This document shows, piece by piece, positions 8,527-16,789 of a DNA stretch of 64,000 nt. Position 1 is the stretch's first letter. Every line of letters begins with the position of its first letter. A model generated the notes under the pieces. It was not told where the DNA came from and did not search any database. It was given only the letters and a program-made list of their open reading frames with translations. This stretch comes from Pseudomonadota bacterium (GTDB lineage: Bacteria > Cyanobacteriota > Vampirovibrionia > Obscuribacterales > Obscuribacteraceae). Both the position numbers and the translations under genes were made by a program. The stretch lies in NCBI GenBank assembly GCA_021325555.1, contig JAJPGY010000021.1:62001-126000 (forward strand). The letters are read 5' to 3'.

Positions 8527-9636
8527 TTATTGGTGCTCGCCATGACCCCTGGGCAGCTCGAGCCTGAAGGTGCAGCCGGTCTTCTCCGGGCGATTCTCAA
8601 GGACCAGGCGGCCGCCGTGCGCCTCGGCAAGCTGCTTGCATATGTTCAGCCCGAGCCCGCTTCCGTCCATGTAGCGGGCGGACGCAGAAGTGCTCTTTCC
8701 CTGCCAGAAAGGCTGGAAGATGTAAGCTTGGTCGGCTGCGGGAATTCCAGGCCCGTTGTCGCTGATGCGGATGATGGAGGCATCGGGCGATTCTTCCGCC
8801 TGGATAGTTATGAGCCCGCCCCGGGGAGTAAACTTGATCGAGTTGTGCAGCAGGTTTCTAAGCAGCCGCCCCAGTGCCAGCCTGTCGGCGCTGAGCCTCA
8901 TCCTGTCAGGCAGAGACAGCTCGACTCGATGTTTCTTCTGCTCGATCAAGAGCTTAAGATCGGACAGCACCTGCTCAACGAACGGCATAAGCTCGAGATC
9001 CTCGATAGTCAGCTGGTTCGACTCGGCCCCGGATCTGTAGAGAACCAGAAGGTTGTTGATCAAGGACATGGTCTCATGATTGGCCTGCCGCGCCAGCGTC
9101 ACAAGAAGATGTCCGCTGCCGGCGGCATTTCCAGCGCCGCTCAGCTGAAGCATCTCCAGCGCTCGATCGCCGCCGGCGATATGAACCTTCAGATCGTGCA
9201 CGAGCGCCGGCACAAAGCGGTTGAGCTCTTCACCGCGTTTGCGCTCGATCGCGTAGCGCAGGGAGCGCATGAGCAGATCGCCATCGAATTTTCCCTTGAC
9301 GAGATAATCATCGGCGCCGTTCTCCATGGCCTCGAGCGCGGCCTTCTTGTCCTCCAGTGCAGTCATCACCACAATGGCACTGGCGGCAGCGTGTGGCCTC
9401 AACGCCGTGAGCGTGGCGACCGATTTGCTGTCGGGAAGGAAAAGATCCAGCAGGACGACGTCTGTTCGCTCCTTGTCGAGAATCTGCTTCGCCTCCGCGC
9501 AGGTGGTGGCGCGCAGGACGCCGAGAATGAATGTGTGCGCCAGCTCGGACAGGGCCGCCTGCACCAGCTCAAAGTGAGAATCGGTGTCTTCGACGACGAG
9601 GATTCTCAAAGGTTTTCGTGAGGGCCTGGTAAACAT
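8527..9636 (-). CDS. Receiver-histidine kinase fusion protein
   Basis: A 369-residue soluble signalling protein. An N-terminal receiver domain (about 10-130) has phospho-acceptor Asp64 in VLLDLFLPD and a C-terminal GKFDGDLL in place of the usual KPF. A histidine kinase core follows: His147 in LVHDLKVHIAGG, an N-box LLRNLLHNSIKFTPRGG and G-boxes DNGPGIP and GSGLGLNICK. The H-box lacks the usual Pro (HDLKVH instead of HDLRNP), so phosphotransfer may be altered. The ATG at 9636 was chosen over an upstream TTG. It has the same architecture as the protein at 25817-26965 and is probably its paralogue. The partner is unknown. Confidence 0.88.
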   Translation of the reverse strand: MFTRPSRKPLRILVVEDTDSHFELVQAALSELAHTFILGVLRATTCAEAKQILDKERTDVVLLDLFLPDSKSVATLTALRPHAAASAIVVMTALEDKKAALEAMENGADDYLVKGKFDGDLLMRSLRYAIERKRGEELNRFVPALVHDLKVHIAGGDRALEMLQLSGAGNAAGSGHLLVTLARQANHETMSLINNLLVLYRSGAESNQLTIEDLELMPFVEQVLSDLKLLIEQKKHRVELSLPDRMRLSADRLALGRLLRNLLHNSIKFTPRGGLITIQAEESPDASIIRISDNGPGIPAADQAYIFQPFWQGKSTSASARYMDGSGLGLNICKQLAEAHGGRLVLENRPEKTGCTFRLELPRGHGEHQ

Positions 9637-9839
9637 GGCCACCGTCGGGCAGAAACTGGCCCCCGCTTCAGCGTTCGGGAAACGCAAAATAAAACGCCCC
9701 CCCAGCCAATTATCAGGAATAGTTTGCTTGATCGCGTCACCCGGATGGGGGATTTGTTGCTCCTGACACTGCCCCCGTGCCGGCGCCAGGGCCGTTTCCT
9801 CGGGCAGCGGAGTCCGGTCTCAGACGATTGGCAACGGGA
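9637..9839. other. Intergenic region, no gene seen
   Basis: About 200 bases between the end of the EmrA-like gene and the start of the REC-kinase gene. It presumably carries the promoter of the kinase gene and the end of the adaptor transcript. I see no strong terminator hairpin, only a C-rich run near 9696-9702. Confidence 0.4.
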
Positions 9840-11162
9840 CTAGCGGCCGGTTCTCACGGTGACGACCACGGACATGCCCGGCACGATCAGGTTTTCGAAG
9901 CCTTTTGTACTGGGCCGGTCGAAGAGGATCTTCACCGGCACCCGCTGGACGATCTTGGTGAAGTTGCCCGTCGCGTTGTCGGACGGCAAAAGGGCGAAGG
10001 TCGAGCCGGAGCCCGGCGACAGGCTTTCGACGGTTCCCGCGAATTTGTGGTGCGGGAAGGAATCAACCTTCAACTCCGCCGGCTGCCCGGGGCGCATGTG
10101 CTCGAGTTGCGTCTCCTTGAAGTTGGCCACCACCCAGGCGTCATCGGATACGACGGTCATCAACGGCTGCCCCGGCTGCACCCGCTGCCCGACCTCGACG
10201 GACTTCCTGCCGACGCGGCCGGAGGTCGGGGCGACAATCTTCGTGTAGGAAAGTTGCAATTCGGCATCATGGAGTCGAGCTGCCGCCTCGGCAATGGCCG
10301 AACGGGCGACGGCAAACTGGTGCTCGTTGACCGTTGTCTGCACGTGCGTGGCCTCGGCCTGCTTGAGCAACCCCCGCGTGTGCTCGAGGGCGGCCCGAGC
10401 GGCCCTGGCCTCTTCCTGCGCTTGCGCCAGCCTGGCGTGCGCCTGGCGCACCGCGTCTTCCGCGGCGGCGGCGGAGTGCCTCGCCACCTCGTAATCGCGG
10501 ACAGCCGAGTCGCGCTGCTGCAGCGACACCGCGCCTTCCCCGGCCAGCGCAGCGTAGCGCTGGTAATCGGCAAAGGCGCGCTTCAACTCAGCCTTCTTCT
10601 GCTCCAGCAGGGCGTTTGCTTCCGGAACAGCCGCCTTCGCCTCGGCCACGGCCGCTTCCGAGCGGGCTATCTGGGCTACGGCGCCGGACAGGTCGCCGGC
10701 CGCCTCCGTCGTCTTGCCTTCGGCGGTAACCGACGACAGCGTGATTGCCGTCCTGGCCGAGTCCGCCTGGCGCCTCGCGGTCTCGAGCGCGGCACGGGCT
10801 TGCTCGACTTTCACCTGGTAATCGCGAGGATCCAGAACCACGAGCAACTGCCCGGCCTTCACATGCCAGTTGTCATCGACCAGCACCTGGTCGACCGTGC
10901 CGTCTATCCGGGAGCTGACCTGGTGCAGGTGCCCTGCTGTGTAAGCGTCGTCGGTCGACTCGTGCGTGGCCATGTAGTGCACGGCTTGATATAGGAGGAT
11001 GGCGGCGCCTGCCAGGGCGAAGGCCGCCAGCAGCGCCAGCAGGCGCTTTTCCAGCCGACCCCGGCGCGGGCTGCGCTCGCCCGAGCCGCCTTCCGGCGCG
11101 TGCCTGGCTTTTGAGGCAGTGCCGCCTGCTAACAGCGGCTCAAGCGTTGTCGCTTCCTTCAT
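9840..11162 (-). CDS. EmrA/HlyD-type membrane fusion protein (orphan)
   Basis: A 440-residue adaptor with a cytoplasmic basic N-terminus, one membrane segment (about 41-60, LLALLAAFALAGAAILLY), the EmrA motif STDDAYTAGHLHQVSSRIDGTV, a long Ala/Glu-rich coiled coil (about 115-285) and the second lipoyl half IVAPTSGRVGRKSVEVGQRV. The C-terminal beta-barrel ends in VPGMSVVVTVRTG, typical of EmrA, which partners the MFS exporter EmrB. No EmrB-like permease lies next to it, so the partner must be elsewhere or missing. A palindrome 13 bases before the ATG suggests repression by a TetR- or MarR-type regulator that is not encoded beside it. Confidence 0.88.
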   Translation of the reverse strand: MKEATTLEPLLAGGTASKARHAPEGGSGERSPRRGRLEKRLLALLAAFALAGAAILLYQAVHYMATHESTDDAYTAGHLHQVSSRIDGTVDQVLVDDNWHVKAGQLLVVLDPRDYQVKVEQARAALETARRQADSARTAITLSSVTAEGKTTEAAGDLSGAVAQIARSEAAVAEAKAAVPEANALLEQKKAELKRAFADYQRYAALAGEGAVSLQQRDSAVRDYEVARHSAAAAEDAVRQAHARLAQAQEEARAARAALEHTRGLLKQAEATHVQTTVNEHQFAVARSAIAEAAARLHDAELQLSYTKIVAPTSGRVGRKSVEVGQRVQPGQPLMTVVSDDAWVVANFKETQLEHMRPGQPAELKVDSFPHHKFAGTVESLSPGSGSTFALLPSDNATGNFTKIVQRVPVKILFDRPSTKGFENLIVPGMSVVVTVRTGR

Positions 11163-11174
11163 CCAGGCACCCGG

Positions 11175-11194
11175 AACTAACCAACCTGTTAGTT
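11175..11194. promoter_or_regulatory. Candidate repressor operator upstream of the EmrA-like gene
   Basis: AACTAAC (11175-11181), a 6-base spacer, then GTTAGTT (11188-11194), a perfect 7-base inverted repeat. It sits 13 bases before the ATG at 11162, over the likely leader or start site. The form is that of a TetR/MarR dimer site. No regulator gene is adjacent. Confidence 0.6.
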
Positions 11195-11219
11195 AGTGTA
11201 GTCGGGCTGCCGGCGTCTG

Positions 11220-12113
11220 TCAAGCGGTATCCGGCCGGGTACCGGCTCCGGCCAATCGTTTGAGGATATTTATGTTCTTGCCGTCGGGACCTTTGTTGTC
11301 GAAACCGGGCACCTCGAGAATCCAGGGCAGCGGGCGCAGTAGAGGGTGATGAAGCATGCGGCGGAAGCCCTCCTCGCCAATATAGCCGCAGCCGATGTTC
11401 TCGTGCCGGTCGCGGCACGCCCCCAGCGGTGTCTTGGAGTCGTTGGCGTGAATGGCCAGCAGCCAATCAAAGCCGACAAGCTCCGCGAACTCGTCGACCG
11501 TGCGCGCCAGACCGTCAGCGGTCGACAGGTCGTAGCCGGCGTTGAAGAGATGGCAGGTGTCCCAGCACACCGCCAGCCGGCGGTCGGAGCCCATCGCGGA
11601 GATAATCTCGGCAAACTGGCTGAACCTGTTGCCGATTGTCTGGCCCTGCCCGGCGCACACCTCAAGAGCCAGCCGGCTTCTGCCCTGGTAGTCCTGCAAA
11701 ACCACCTCGAGCGCGCGGATAACTCGCCCCATGGCCTCTGCGGCGGCGGCATTTCTGGCTGAGCCTGGATGGAAGATGAGCGCCGCCGCCCCGGCCCGGT
11801 CCGCAATCCGCAGGGCCGTCGAGAGGTTCTCGACGGATTTTCTCCAGTTTTCCTGTGATGGCGAGGCGAGATTGACGAGATAGTTGCCGTGCACGAAGAG
11901 CGGACCGAGCCTGTGGGCTTTTGCGTCCCTGACGAATCCGAGCAGGTCGGCGTGGCTTGCTGCCGGCTCCTTCCAGCTTTGCGGCGAGCCTATGAAAATC
12001 TGCATCGCCTGAGCGCCGATGGCCAGCGCGCTCGCCACCGCACCGGTAAGCCCGCCCTTGACATGCGCGCCCACCAGCGGCTCGCGCCCGTGCCCAGTTT
12101 CAGCTCGCCCCAT
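11220..12113 (-). CDS. nfo: Endonuclease IV (AP endonuclease)
   Basis: A 297-residue TIM-barrel metalloenzyme that cleaves DNA at abasic sites. The zinc ligands of the family appear in order: His in FVHGNY, His in LIFHPGS, Glu in LALEVCAGQG, Asp and His in CWDTCHLFNAGYD, His in AIHANDSK, Asp and His in DRHENIG, and Glu in ILEVPG. The ATG at 12113 has GGAGGGG about 10 bases upstream; upstream in-frame codons add only a non-conserved tail. The family consensus for the Glu145 block is usually LENTAG, so EVCAGQG is a mild variant. It stands alone between the adaptor gene and the repeat protein, with no sign of SOS control. Confidence 0.95.
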   Translation of the reverse strand: MGRAETGHGREPLVGAHVKGGLTGAVASALAIGAQAMQIFIGSPQSWKEPAASHADLLGFVRDAKAHRLGPLFVHGNYLVNLASPSQENWRKSVENLSTALRIADRAGAAALIFHPGSARNAAAAEAMGRVIRALEVVLQDYQGRSRLALEVCAGQGQTIGNRFSQFAEIISAMGSDRRLAVCWDTCHLFNAGYDLSTADGLARTVDEFAELVGFDWLLAIHANDSKTPLGACRDRHENIGCGYIGEEGFRRMLHHPLLRPLPWILEVPGFDNKGPDGKNINILKRLAGAGTRPDTA

Positions 12114-12201
12114 GGTAAGGCCACCCCTCCCGGCGTCCATAATAAAAGACGGCGGGCCAGCAAAAAAGGGCAAATCAGAGCTCAGGGGACACGCGGCCTT
12201 T

Positions 12202-14508
12202 TCAATCCAATCCGAGCCAGCCGCCTATGCGGCGCAGGCCGTTCTGAAATCTGGCCCGGGCGGTGCCGTCCCCAATCTGCCGCAATCCGTCTTGAAATCT
12301 GGCCCGGGCGGTGCCGTCCCCAATCTGGCGCAATCCGTCTTGAAAGCGGGCGCCGAGATCGCGCCCCGTCTCTATGGTTGAGGAGGCTACCTGGGAGCCG
12401 ATTGCGACCAGTCCCAGTCCCCATGTTTTCGGGTCGTTGGGGTCGATGTTCTGAAACGCAACCTGCGCCACCAGCGCCGCGGTCTCCTCTGGCTTGAGAT
12501 CAACCTGGTTGCTGCGGTTGAAGGGCAGAATGATGCCCATCTCCCGCCGCGGGCGGCCCAGGCGGCGCTCCTCCTCGTTCTGCGGGCACTGCACCATGGC
12601 GTACAACTTCCAGCGCCCATCGGGCTCGGTGACCGGTGACCCGTCCTGGAGGAAGATCCCCACCCTGGAAAGGAAGTTGCTGCCGTCGACGACCAGACGC
12701 TGCCTGCCTGCGCCCATGTCGGTGACGGTGATGCCCGTGATTGGAACCGGAATGTTGCCGATGTCGACGCCCAGATAGCGCTTCACCGCATCCGGCATCT
12801 GCGGCTTCAAGGTCAAAGCGATCCCACTGATCTCCGCAACCCGCAGACTGCCTTCGCCCTGCGTGACCCGGAACGAGATCTCTTTACCGGAGTCCAGCGA
12901 GACGCCGCCGATAGCACGCGATGTCCTTTCGGCGCGCTCGATGACGATCCGGTCCCCGCTCTTGGATATTGACCGCACGCCCCGGAAGAGATCCCGGAGA
13001 TCAGAAAGATTCGCTCCCTGCAGGATACTCTCGGCGACCCTCAAGTAATCCTGATCGTTGCCGGCGAGCCTGACCGTGAAATCGGGTCCCGTTCTGGCAG
13101 CGTTCTCGATCTGCCGTGGATCGAACGCAACCGAGATCGGCAGCCGGATTACCTCTCTCCTGCCGTCACGCTCGACGCATCTGGCGGCGATTATGTCCAC
13201 GGTCATTCGCCCCTGGCGATCCAGAACCGGCCTGAAGCGCGCATCCACCTTTATCTCCATGGACTGAACCATCGAGTCCGGGTCCATCGAAAGCCTCAAG
13301 CGACGCGTGCCGGCCTCATCGAGCGCGCTTATCGACACCTCCTTCAGTTTGCCTTGCAGGTTGTCCGCCCCGAGCAGCCGTCTTACCTCCGGAGGCAGCG
13401 GCGCGCGGAAATCGACGCCGCTTATCTTATCGAGCTTTATCTCGCGGTCGCTGACTTGCACCCTGGCTGAGATGCGTTGTTTGAGATCGGCAAAGAGCCC
13501 CTGAAGATTGAGGCTGGTGTCCTGCGATCTGTCAATGACCAGCCTGTCCCCGTCCCTGGTCATGCTAGTTACGGTGCCGAGGATGCCGAGCAGCTCCCGG
13601 GGAAGGTCCGCATACGCTGCTGCCCCGGCCATTCGCACACAGAGGCGATCGGCAGGGGGCCTCCGCAGCTCGTCGATCACCGAATCCACCCTGCCGGCTT
13701 TGCTGAGCGGCACGGGCTTGAGCTGAATCCAATCATTCTGGGGAGCGTCTCGATAAACGGCGGCCAGCGTTCGGCGCAGGGCCGGGGTCAGCGGATTTCT
13801 GACCGCCACCGCGAGCTTCAGTATGCCGTCGGCATCGTCTCTTTTTATTGTCAGCTCCGCCTCGGTCACGGCCATGCCCATTGCCGTGATGCCCCTGATA
13901 TTGCGCAGGTGCATCTTGTCGCGATCCCGGGCATCGGGCACCATGTCCGCCTGCAGGTTTCGCAGAAGGACGGGGACGCCGCCCATATTGAAGGAGGCGT
14001 CGCAGTCGACCCGCAGCTGATTGCCGCGCAAGCTTACGCCGCGCAGGCTGTCCAGAAAGGCGCCGGCCTGCCTGCCCAGATGCAGCCCGGGGATTGCTTC
14101 GAAGAAGCGCGTGAATCCTTCGGCGCTTATGGCGAGCGATTGCTCGGACTGGCTCGTGCTGACCGCAAACCTTTGCGGCATGGCTGCCCAGATCAAGGCC
14201 GCCTGCCCGAGATCCTGCCGGCGCTTGAACTCATCCTCATAGCGGCGCGCCCGATCGGTTTCTCTTTCCGGGGAGAAGGGCGGCCGCCCGGGCGGTGCCG
14301 GCTGGCTATCCCGGACCGCCGGGAAAATGTCGGCCGTGAGCTCCAGGAACCCGGCAGGGTGCCGGCTGCCGGACGAGCCGGTCCCGGGCGATTGGTCACC
14401 GCGTGCCGGGCCCTGCGGGCCGCTATAAAGCCTCTGCGCGAACAGCCTGATAGCCGGGTTGTCGTGCTGCCCGGTGGCTGGCGATTGTTCCCGTGGAATG
14501 TCGGCCAT
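12202..14508 (-). CDS. Large repeat-containing protein of unknown function
   Basis: 768 residues, not recognised as a known family. There is no signal peptide or membrane segment. The first 110 residues are Pro/Arg/Gly rich and probably disordered. After that, I see at least two clear copies of a roughly 110-residue unit. Copy A begins near LLGILGTVTSMTRDGDRLVI and ends GVDFRAPLPPEVRRLLG. Copy B begins near LRDLFRGVRSISKSGDRIVI and ends GIALTLKPQMPDAVKRYLG. A more diverged third copy lies nearer the N-terminus (FLDSLRGVSLRGNQLRVD). The C-terminus carries a tandem 16-residue repeat. ATG at 14508 (MADIPREQSP) with GGGGA upstream; the open frame continues upstream but through a palindromic repeat and non-conserved sequence. 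Confidence 0.75.
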   Translation of the reverse strand: MADIPREQSPATGQHDNPAIRLFAQRLYSGPQGPARGDQSPGTGSSGSRHPAGFLELTADIFPAVRDSQPAPPGRPPFSPERETDRARRYEDEFKRRQDLGQAALIWAAMPQRFAVSTSQSEQSLAISAEGFTRFFEAIPGLHLGRQAGAFLDSLRGVSLRGNQLRVDCDASFNMGGVPVLLRNLQADMVPDARDRDKMHLRNIRGITAMGMAVTEAELTIKRDDADGILKLAVAVRNPLTPALRRTLAAVYRDAPQNDWIQLKPVPLSKAGRVDSVIDELRRPPADRLCVRMAGAAAYADLPRELLGILGTVTSMTRDGDRLVIDRSQDTSLNLQGLFADLKQRISARVQVSDREIKLDKISGVDFRAPLPPEVRRLLGADNLQGKLKEVSISALDEAGTRRLRLSMDPDSMVQSMEIKVDARFRPVLDRQGRMTVDIIAARCVERDGRREVIRLPISVAFDPRQIENAARTGPDFTVRLAGNDQDYLRVAESILQGANLSDLRDLFRGVRSISKSGDRIVIERAERTSRAIGGVSLDSGKEISFRVTQGEGSLRVAEISGIALTLKPQMPDAVKRYLGVDIGNIPVPITGITVTDMGAGRQRLVVDGSNFLSRVGIFLQDGSPVTEPDGRWKLYAMVQCPQNEEERRLGRPRREMGIILPFNRSNQVDLKPEETAALVAQVAFQNIDPNDPKTWGLGLVAIGSQVASSTIETGRDLGARFQDGLRQIGDGTARARFQDGLRQIGDGTARARFQNGLRRIGGWLGLD
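12241..12348. repeat. 48-base tandem repeat, about 2.3 copies, inside coding sequence
   Basis: Copies start at 12241, 12289 and 12337 (the last partial). The first two differ at only a few positions. They encode ARFQDGLRQIGDGTAR on the minus strand, repeated in the C-terminal tail of the 768-residue protein. The unit length is a multiple of three, so copy-number change keeps the frame. Confidence 0.92.
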
Positions 14509-14662
14509 GCGAAGATCCCCGCGTCTGATCCATGCGTCAGGAAGGGATCGGGCTGACAGCCGGATATATCCCCGACCGGGAGATTTTCGACAGGCAGGCG
14601 GGGCTCTCATGCCGGCGCGCGGAAACGGGCAGGTCGCGCCGGAATCAAACGCTCGGATACGC

Positions 14663-14682
14663 GGGCGGGGCACAGCCCGCCC
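14663..14682. repeat. GC-rich palindromic repeat
   Basis: GGGCGGG (14663-14669) and CCCGCCC (14676-14682) form a 7-base stem in the 184-base gap between the methyltransferase stop and the repeat-protein start. It resembles the GGGCGGGGCATGCCCCGCCC repeats at 29611, 48067 and 48251. Confidence 0.65.
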
Positions 14683-14692
14683 CTGCGGCCGC

Positions 14693-15520
14693 CTATTTGA
14701 CGGCTGATACCACCCGCGATGCCATCGGGATGCGGATGCCTCCGGCGGCGGCATATTCGGCGGCGGCGGCGGCGACGGCGCCGGCGATGGCTTTCAGGTT
14801 TGCGGGGGACTGCGCGCGCAGGAGACCGCCGGTTCTCGGGGTGCCGTGTAAGAAGGCCTCGAAGACAGCGGCGGGCGAGGGCAGGCACCAGGACATGGAC
14901 ACTGTTCGCATGGATGGGCTCCGGAAGCCGGCTGCCAGCAGCGCGCGCTCGGACTCCTCCTCGTCGCTGAAGCGGAAAAACGGCGGGCCCGGTGGCAGGG
15001 CGACGTCGGGATCTCCATGAGTGCGGACAGCCTCGAGGACGATGGCGAAGGCGGCGGCCAGTTCGGGCGGCGCCCAGACGCTGAAGGCGAACCGCCCTCC
15101 CGCACGCAGGACGCGATGAGCCTCCGCAAGTGCCTGCTCGGGCTCACCAAGATGCAGCAAGCCGAAGTTCATCACCACCGCGTCGAAGCTGCCCGGGGCG
15201 AACGCCAGCGCTTCCGCGTCGCCCTCCACAAACTCGATTGAGGGGTGGGCTGCCCTGGCCTTGGCCACCATGACCGAGGAGAAGTCGACGCCGGTTACCC
15301 TGGCCCCGCGCGCTGCGGCAGCCGCCGCCACGTATCCGGGGCCGCTGGCAATGTCCAGCAGCGAGTCGCCGGGGCTCAAAGCCACGGCGTCCAGCAAGGC
15401 ATCGATTGCCTGAACCGTCAGGCCGGAAAAATAATCGTGGTAAGGTTCCGCCACCATCTGCCAGCCGGCGTGCTCGAAGTCTCGAAAGCTTGCCCGGGCG
15501 GTAGCGTCCTTCCTGTCCAT
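14693..15520 (-). CDS. Class I SAM-dependent methyltransferase
   Basis: A 275-residue UbiE/Methyltransf_11-type enzyme. Motif I LLDIASGPGYVAAAAAARG binds SAM, followed by VTGVDFSSVMVAKAR (motif II acidic residue), EGDAEALAFAPGSFDAVVMNFGLLHL (motif IV region) and EAHRVLRAGGRFAFSVWAPP. The C-terminus is Ala rich. ATG at 15520; a TTG one codon upstream is less likely. It lies 30 bases downstream of fabH on the same strand, so the two may be co-transcribed. The substrate is not identifiable; the fabH link hints at lipid or quinone chemistry but does not prove it. Confidence 0.85.
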   Translation of the reverse strand: MDRKDATARASFRDFEHAGWQMVAEPYHDYFSGLTVQAIDALLDAVALSPGDSLLDIASGPGYVAAAAAARGARVTGVDFSSVMVAKARAAHPSIEFVEGDAEALAFAPGSFDAVVMNFGLLHLGEPEQALAEAHRVLRAGGRFAFSVWAPPELAAAFAIVLEAVRTHGDPDVALPPGPPFFRFSDEEESERALLAAGFRSPSMRTVSMSWCLPSPAAVFEAFLHGTPRTGGLLRAQSPANLKAIAGAVAAAAAEYAAAGGIRIPMASRVVSAVK

Positions 15521-15550
15521 CAAAGCGCAAGCACGGCAGGGGCGGCTGCC

Positions 15551-16618
15551 TCAGTATCCCCAGCGCAGCAGCGTCGCCCCGGCGCTGAAGCCGGCGCCCA
15601 TCGCCGCCATGAGGACGAGGTCGCCTTTCTTGAGCCGGCCCTGGCTGAGCGCGGTTTGCAGGGCGATCGGCAGGGTGGCCGCGGTCGTGTTCCCGTATTC
15701 GTCTATGTTGACCAGGACACGCTCCATCGGCGCTCCGATGCGCTCGGCGGCGGCCTCGATGATGCGGCGGTTGGCCTGGTGCGGAACGAACAGGCTTATG
15801 TCGCTGCCGGTCAGGCCGTTGCGCTCCAGCAGTTTATGGCAGAGCTCCGACATCTTGAGCGTGGCGAACTTGAAGACCGTGCGCCCGTCCTGATGGACGT
15901 AGTGCATCTTCTTGTCCACGGTCTCGTGCGAGGCCGGGTGCTTGCTGCCGCCTCCGGCCAGGCGCAGATACTGGGCTCCGGAGCCGTCGATCTCGAAAAT
16001 ATAGTCCAGGAAGCAACCGTCCTCGACGCCCGAGGAGGGTTGGACCAGGGCGGCGCCGGCGCCGTCACCAAATATGATGCAGGTGGCCCGGTCCGTGTAA
16101 TCGATAATCGAGGACATGATGTCCACGCCGACGACCAGCACGTTCTCGTGCGTGCCGTTGGCCACGAACTGCACGGCTATCTGCTGCGCGTAAAGAAAGC
16201 CCGAGCAGGCGATGGAGACATCGAAGCCCCAGGCTCCCGTAGCGCCTATCTTTTCCTGAATCAGACAGGCCGTTGCCGGAAGCATCATGTCGGGTGTGAC
16301 GGTGGCGACGATGATAAGCTCGATGTCCGTCGGCTTCAGACCCTTCTGCTCGAGCAGCTTTTGCGCAGCCTGCGCGCCGAGGTCTGAGGACGTGACGCCC
16401 TTTTCCACGATGTGGCGCTGGCGGATGCCGGTTCTGGTCACGATCCACTCGTCGGTCGTGTCCACCATCTTTTCCAGGTCCTGGTTGGTCAGCAAACCGG
16501 GAGGCACGGCCGTCGCCACGCCACTTATCTTTGCCAGTTGCGGTTTCCGCTGCGCTGCCGTTGCCAGAGCTGATTGCTGTGCTTGCTGCTTATTCACGCT
16601 GTCAAGAGTGCTTACCAT
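15551..16618 (-). CDS. fabH: Beta-ketoacyl-ACP synthase III
   Basis: A 355-residue thiolase-fold enzyme that condenses acetyl-CoA with malonyl-ACP to start fatty acid synthesis. The catalytic triad is visible: Cys138 in SIACSGFLY, His280 in VPHQANRRI and Asn310 in DEYGNTTAATLP. The family is usually about 320 residues; here an extra 25-30 residues rich in Gln/Ala precede the conserved ISGVATAVPPGLLTNQDLE. The ATG at 16618 was chosen over an upstream TTG. No other fab genes are nearby, so an accessory role in a specialised acyl chain is possible. Divergent from the REC-Ser/Thr kinase gene. Confidence 0.95.
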   Translation of the reverse strand: MVSTLDSVNKQQAQQSALATAAQRKPQLAKISGVATAVPPGLLTNQDLEKMVDTTDEWIVTRTGIRQRHIVEKGVTSSDLGAQAAQKLLEQKGLKPTDIELIIVATVTPDMMLPATACLIQEKIGATGAWGFDVSIACSGFLYAQQIAVQFVANGTHENVLVVGVDIMSSIIDYTDRATCIIFGDGAGAALVQPSSGVEDGCFLDYIFEIDGSGAQYLRLAGGGSKHPASHETVDKKMHYVHQDGRTVFKFATLKMSELCHKLLERNGLTGSDISLFVPHQANRRIIEAAAERIGAPMERVLVNIDEYGNTTAATLPIALQTALSQGRLKKGDLVLMAAMGAGFSAGATLLRWGY

Positions 16619-16789
16619 GCTTGGCAATGATACGCGATCTCCCCGAATTCACAAGGAGATTCGCTTTATAGTTTAAGTTTCGGTGACAATCTGCCCCCCG
16701 GGCCCTTCCCCGGTGCCGCCGCCGCAGGCGCAAGTGTGCTAGGCTTCAAGATGGCTGGAATGGGCGACGGAGGCGGCAACAGGCACGTT

